Shown piece by piece: positions 42,215 to 43,925 of a DNA stretch of 43,925 bases. This DNA is from an uncultured Rhodospirillaceae bacterium. GTDB taxonomy: Bacteria; Pseudomonadota; Alphaproteobacteria; CAAGCB01; CAG-977. Location of the stretch: NCBI GenBank assembly GCA_900550445.1, contig URSF01000022.1:1-43925 (forward strand). The letters are read 5' to 3'. The position numbers and the translations under genes were made by a program. Within the stretch, counting starts at the first letter, position 1, and the number at the start of each line of letters is the position of its first letter. The notes below the pieces were generated by a model that worked only from the letters and a program-made list of their open reading frames with translations, was not told the origin of the DNA and did no database searches.

Positions 42215-43318
42215 ATGGGATTTAACTGCGGAATTGTCGGTTTGCCTAACGTTGGCAAATCAACTTTGTTTAATGCTTTGACATCGACGATGGCGGCACA
42301 AGCCGCAAATTATCCGTTTTGTACGATTGAACCGAATGTCGGTCGCGTGGCCGTGCCGGATCCGCGGCTGAAAATTTTGTCCGAGCTGGCCGATTCCAAA
42401 CAGACAATTTATACACAGCTGGAATTTGTCGATATCGCGGGATTGGTCAAAGGTGCGTCTAAAGGCGAAGGACTGGGCAATCAGTTTTTGGCGTCAATCC
42501 GCGAAGTCGATGCGATCGTTCATGTTCTGCGCTGTTTTGAAAACAGCGATATTACTCATGTTGAAGGATCAATTGATCCCGTGCGTGATGCGGAAACAAT
42601 AGAAACCGAATTGATGCTGTCGGATTTGGACAGCTTGGAACGCCGTATTGTGCCGTTTGAAAAGAAAGCCCGCGCCGGGGAAAAAGAAGGCAAGGAAATG
42701 GTTGCCGTCATGCAGCCCGTTCTGGACGCTTTGCGCGCGGGAAAGCCGGCGCGCACCGTTCATTTTGAAGATGAAGAACAGCAGAAACTTTATAAACAGC
42801 TGTATTTGTTAACCTCCAAACCTGTTTTGTATGTCTGCAACGTGGACGAAGCCGCGGCGGCGACGGGAAACGAATTTTCAAAGCGCGTTTTTGATATGGC
42901 CGAAAAACAGGGCAATCAGGCGGTAGTCATTTCCGCGGCGATCGAATCCGAAGTCGCTTTGCTGGAAAGCGCCGAGGAACAAAAAGAATTTTTGGAAACG
43001 CTCGGGCTGGCGGAAACGGGGTTGAACCGCGTGATCGCGGCGGGATATAAGCTGTTGAATTTAAAAACGTTTTTTACCGTCGGTCCCAAAGAATCAAAGG
43101 CGTGGACGATTCGGGACGGTATGACGGCGCCGCAAGCGGCGGGCGTTATTCATTCGGATTTTGAAAAGGGATTTATTCGCGCCGAAGTAATTTCATATGA
43201 AGACTTCATTGTCTGCAAAAGCGAAGCCAAAGCCCGGGAAATGGGCAAACTGCGTTCCGAAGGTAAAACATACGTTATGCAAGACGGCGATATCTGCCAT
43301 TTCCTGTTTAATGTCTAA
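42215..43318 (+). CDS. ychF: Redox-regulated ATPase YchF (Obg family)
   Basis: Ribosome-associated P-loop protein with ATP rather than GTP preference. GLPNVGKSTLFNALT near the N terminus, FVDIAGLVKGASKGEGLGNQFLA, the altered G4 motif NVDE, a coiled-coil insertion, and the C-terminal TGS domain (TFFTVGPKESKAWTI). 367 residues. 3 bp after pth. Confidence 0.97.
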   Translation: MGFNCGIVGLPNVGKSTLFNALTSTMAAQAANYPFCTIEPNVGRVAVPDPRLKILSELADSKQTIYTQLEFVDIAGLVKGASKGEGLGNQFLASIREVDAIVHVLRCFENSDITHVEGSIDPVRDAETIETELMLSDLDSLERRIVPFEKKARAGEKEGKEMVAVMQPVLDALRAGKPARTVHFEDEEQQKLYKQLYLLTSKPVLYVCNVDEAAAATGNEFSKRVFDMAEKQGNQAVVISAAIESEVALLESAEEQKEFLETLGLAETGLNRVIAAGYKLLNLKTFFTVGPKESKAWTIRDGMTAPQAAGVIHSDFEKGFIRAEVISYEDFIVCKSEAKAREMGKLRSEGKTYVMQDGDICHFLFNV

Positions 43319-43330
43319 GGTGTTTTAAAA

Positions 43331-43786
43331 ATGCGTTTAGCGTTGTATGAACCGGATATTCCGCAAAATACGGGGACGCTGATGCGTTTGGCGGCGTGTT
43401 TTAATCTGCCGGTTGATATAATTGAACCGTGCGGTTTTATTTTCAATGATCAGAAAATGCGCCGCGCGGGTATGGATTATCTGGATATTGTCGATTACAC
43501 CCGCCATGATTCGTGGGAAAAATTTTATGCACGGCGGCAGGGGCGGATTGTTTTACTGACGACAAAAGGATCCGAACCGTATCAGAAATTCACTTTTAGA
43601 AACGACGATATTTTATTGTTAGGCCGCGAAAGTGCGGGTGTTCCTGATTTTGTTCACCAAGCGGCCGATGCGCGTCTGCGGATTCCGATGCGTCCTGAAA
43701 CCCGTTCAATCAATGTAGCCGTTTCGGGGGCTATTGTATTAGGCGAAGCGCTACGTCAGACAGGATCTTTTGATTTACTAACTTAA
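43331..43786 (+). CDS. trmL: tRNA (cytidine(34)-2'-O)-methyltransferase TrmL
   Basis: SPOUT-class methyltransferase for the wobble base of tRNA-Leu. ALYEPDIPQNTGTLMRLAACF, ILLLGRESAGVPDFVHQAADARLRIPM and RSINVAVSGAIVLGEALRQTG are the trefoil-knot motifs. 151 residues, complete. Last gene of the rplY run. Confidence 0.95.
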   Translation: MRLALYEPDIPQNTGTLMRLAACFNLPVDIIEPCGFIFNDQKMRRAGMDYLDIVDYTRHDSWEKFYARRQGRIVLLTTKGSEPYQKFTFRNDDILLLGRESAGVPDFVHQAADARLRIPMRPETRSINVAVSGAIVLGEALRQTGSFDLLT

Positions 43787-43875
43787 AGTGGAATATAGAC
43801 CGTTTGTATATATTTTAAATGGATTGTACTTAGCCTATTATCCATTTATTGAAAATGGTTAGAAAGGTTTTACAA

Positions 43876-43925
43876 ATGAAAAAAACATTATTATTAACGG
43901 CGGGGGGCGCGTTTTTTTTTTTTTT
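43876..43925 (+). CDS. 5' end of a secreted or lipoprotein gene, cut by the window
   Basis: AAAGG lies upstream of ATG 43876, which opens MKKTLLLTAGGAFF, a typical signal-peptide start. Only 16 codons remain before the window ends in a T15 run, which may be sequencing or assembly noise. Confidence 0.5.
   Translation, partial: MKKTLLLTAGGAFFFF

Noticed and set aside
43911..43925. Terminal T15 run as a biological terminator
   Set aside because: It lies inside the start of an open frame at the very edge of the window with no preceding stem; a sequence-end artefact is likelier.

Overview
The window looks like an origin-proximal piece of an alphaproteobacterial chromosome. Support comes from gene content and order (maf-aroE-coaE-dnaQ next to secB, a Tim44-like gene, hslVU beside hisB, rsmG-parA-parB, hrcA-grpE, rsmI/yraN beside an lpoA-like gene) and from single-copy housekeeping proteins throughout. 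Base composition is moderate, with strongly A/T-rich intergenic DNA. An uncultured, host-associated (gut-type) alphaproteobacterium is a guess from style, not something the sequence proves. Both ends look like assembly breaks: the left edge lies inside a 54-bp tandem repeat and the right edge in a homopolymer T run.

Layout. 1-2293: a membrane PAS-GGDEF diguanylate cyclase (leftward, cut by the window edge) with a repetitive acidic tail. 2406-5134: a membrane protein of unknown function and an S41-like peptidase. 5140-11215: a leftward run tim44-like, mltA, membrane orf, smr, mnmE, mnmG. 11292-11768: secB, divergent. 11761-14439: leftward maf-aroE-coaE-dnaQ with overlapping stops and starts. 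14440-14865: probable oriC, with two perfect DnaA boxes, near-matches and an A/T-rich tract. Transcription diverges exactly here, with rho reading right. 16120-19525: an accessory patch (two decayed segments, a GldA-like dehydrogenase, a lipoprotein, a membrane-anchored flavodoxin). 19526-22046: hisB and hslVU. 22041-23104: the remains of a SpoIIE/RsbW/STAS partner-switching module and an A/T-rich gap. 23105-26747: a split chromate transporter, then rsmG-parA-parB with two perfect parS sites. 27063-34575: a lipoprotein, yraN-rsmI and lpoA-like, hemW-rdgB-rph, hrcA-grpE. 34619-43786: proC, an HldD-like epimerase, lgt, DUF2062, pgeF, prs, a ParB-fold protein, rplY-pth-ychF-trmL.

The most interesting signal is a family of structured RNAs. 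Two closely related copies (about 26837-27062 and 40051-40276) and a more divergent third (about 18048-18301) each lie directly upstream of an unrelated accessory gene. They share a hairpin with the loop CGTCAGAA(A), a long-range variable helix whose two strands change together from copy to copy, a second long-range helix that also covaries, the segment TTTCTGAAC, an intrinsic-terminator-like hairpin, and then the ribosome-binding region of the downstream gene. TTTCTGAAC can pair either with the 5' hairpin loop or with the bases just before the start codon, as in a two-state regulatory leader. A fourth, decayed relative (about 16250-16367) sits ahead of a decayed gene. I could not match it to a known RNA family from memory.

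Functionally the window combines chromosome replication and segregation (oriC, parS, ParAB, DnaQ), tRNA and rRNA modification (MnmEG, RsmG, RsmI, TrmL, Pth), envelope building (Lgt, MltA, LpoA-like, HldD-like), protein quality control (HslUV, HrcA, GrpE, SecB) and nucleotide housekeeping (Prs, RdgB, Maf).
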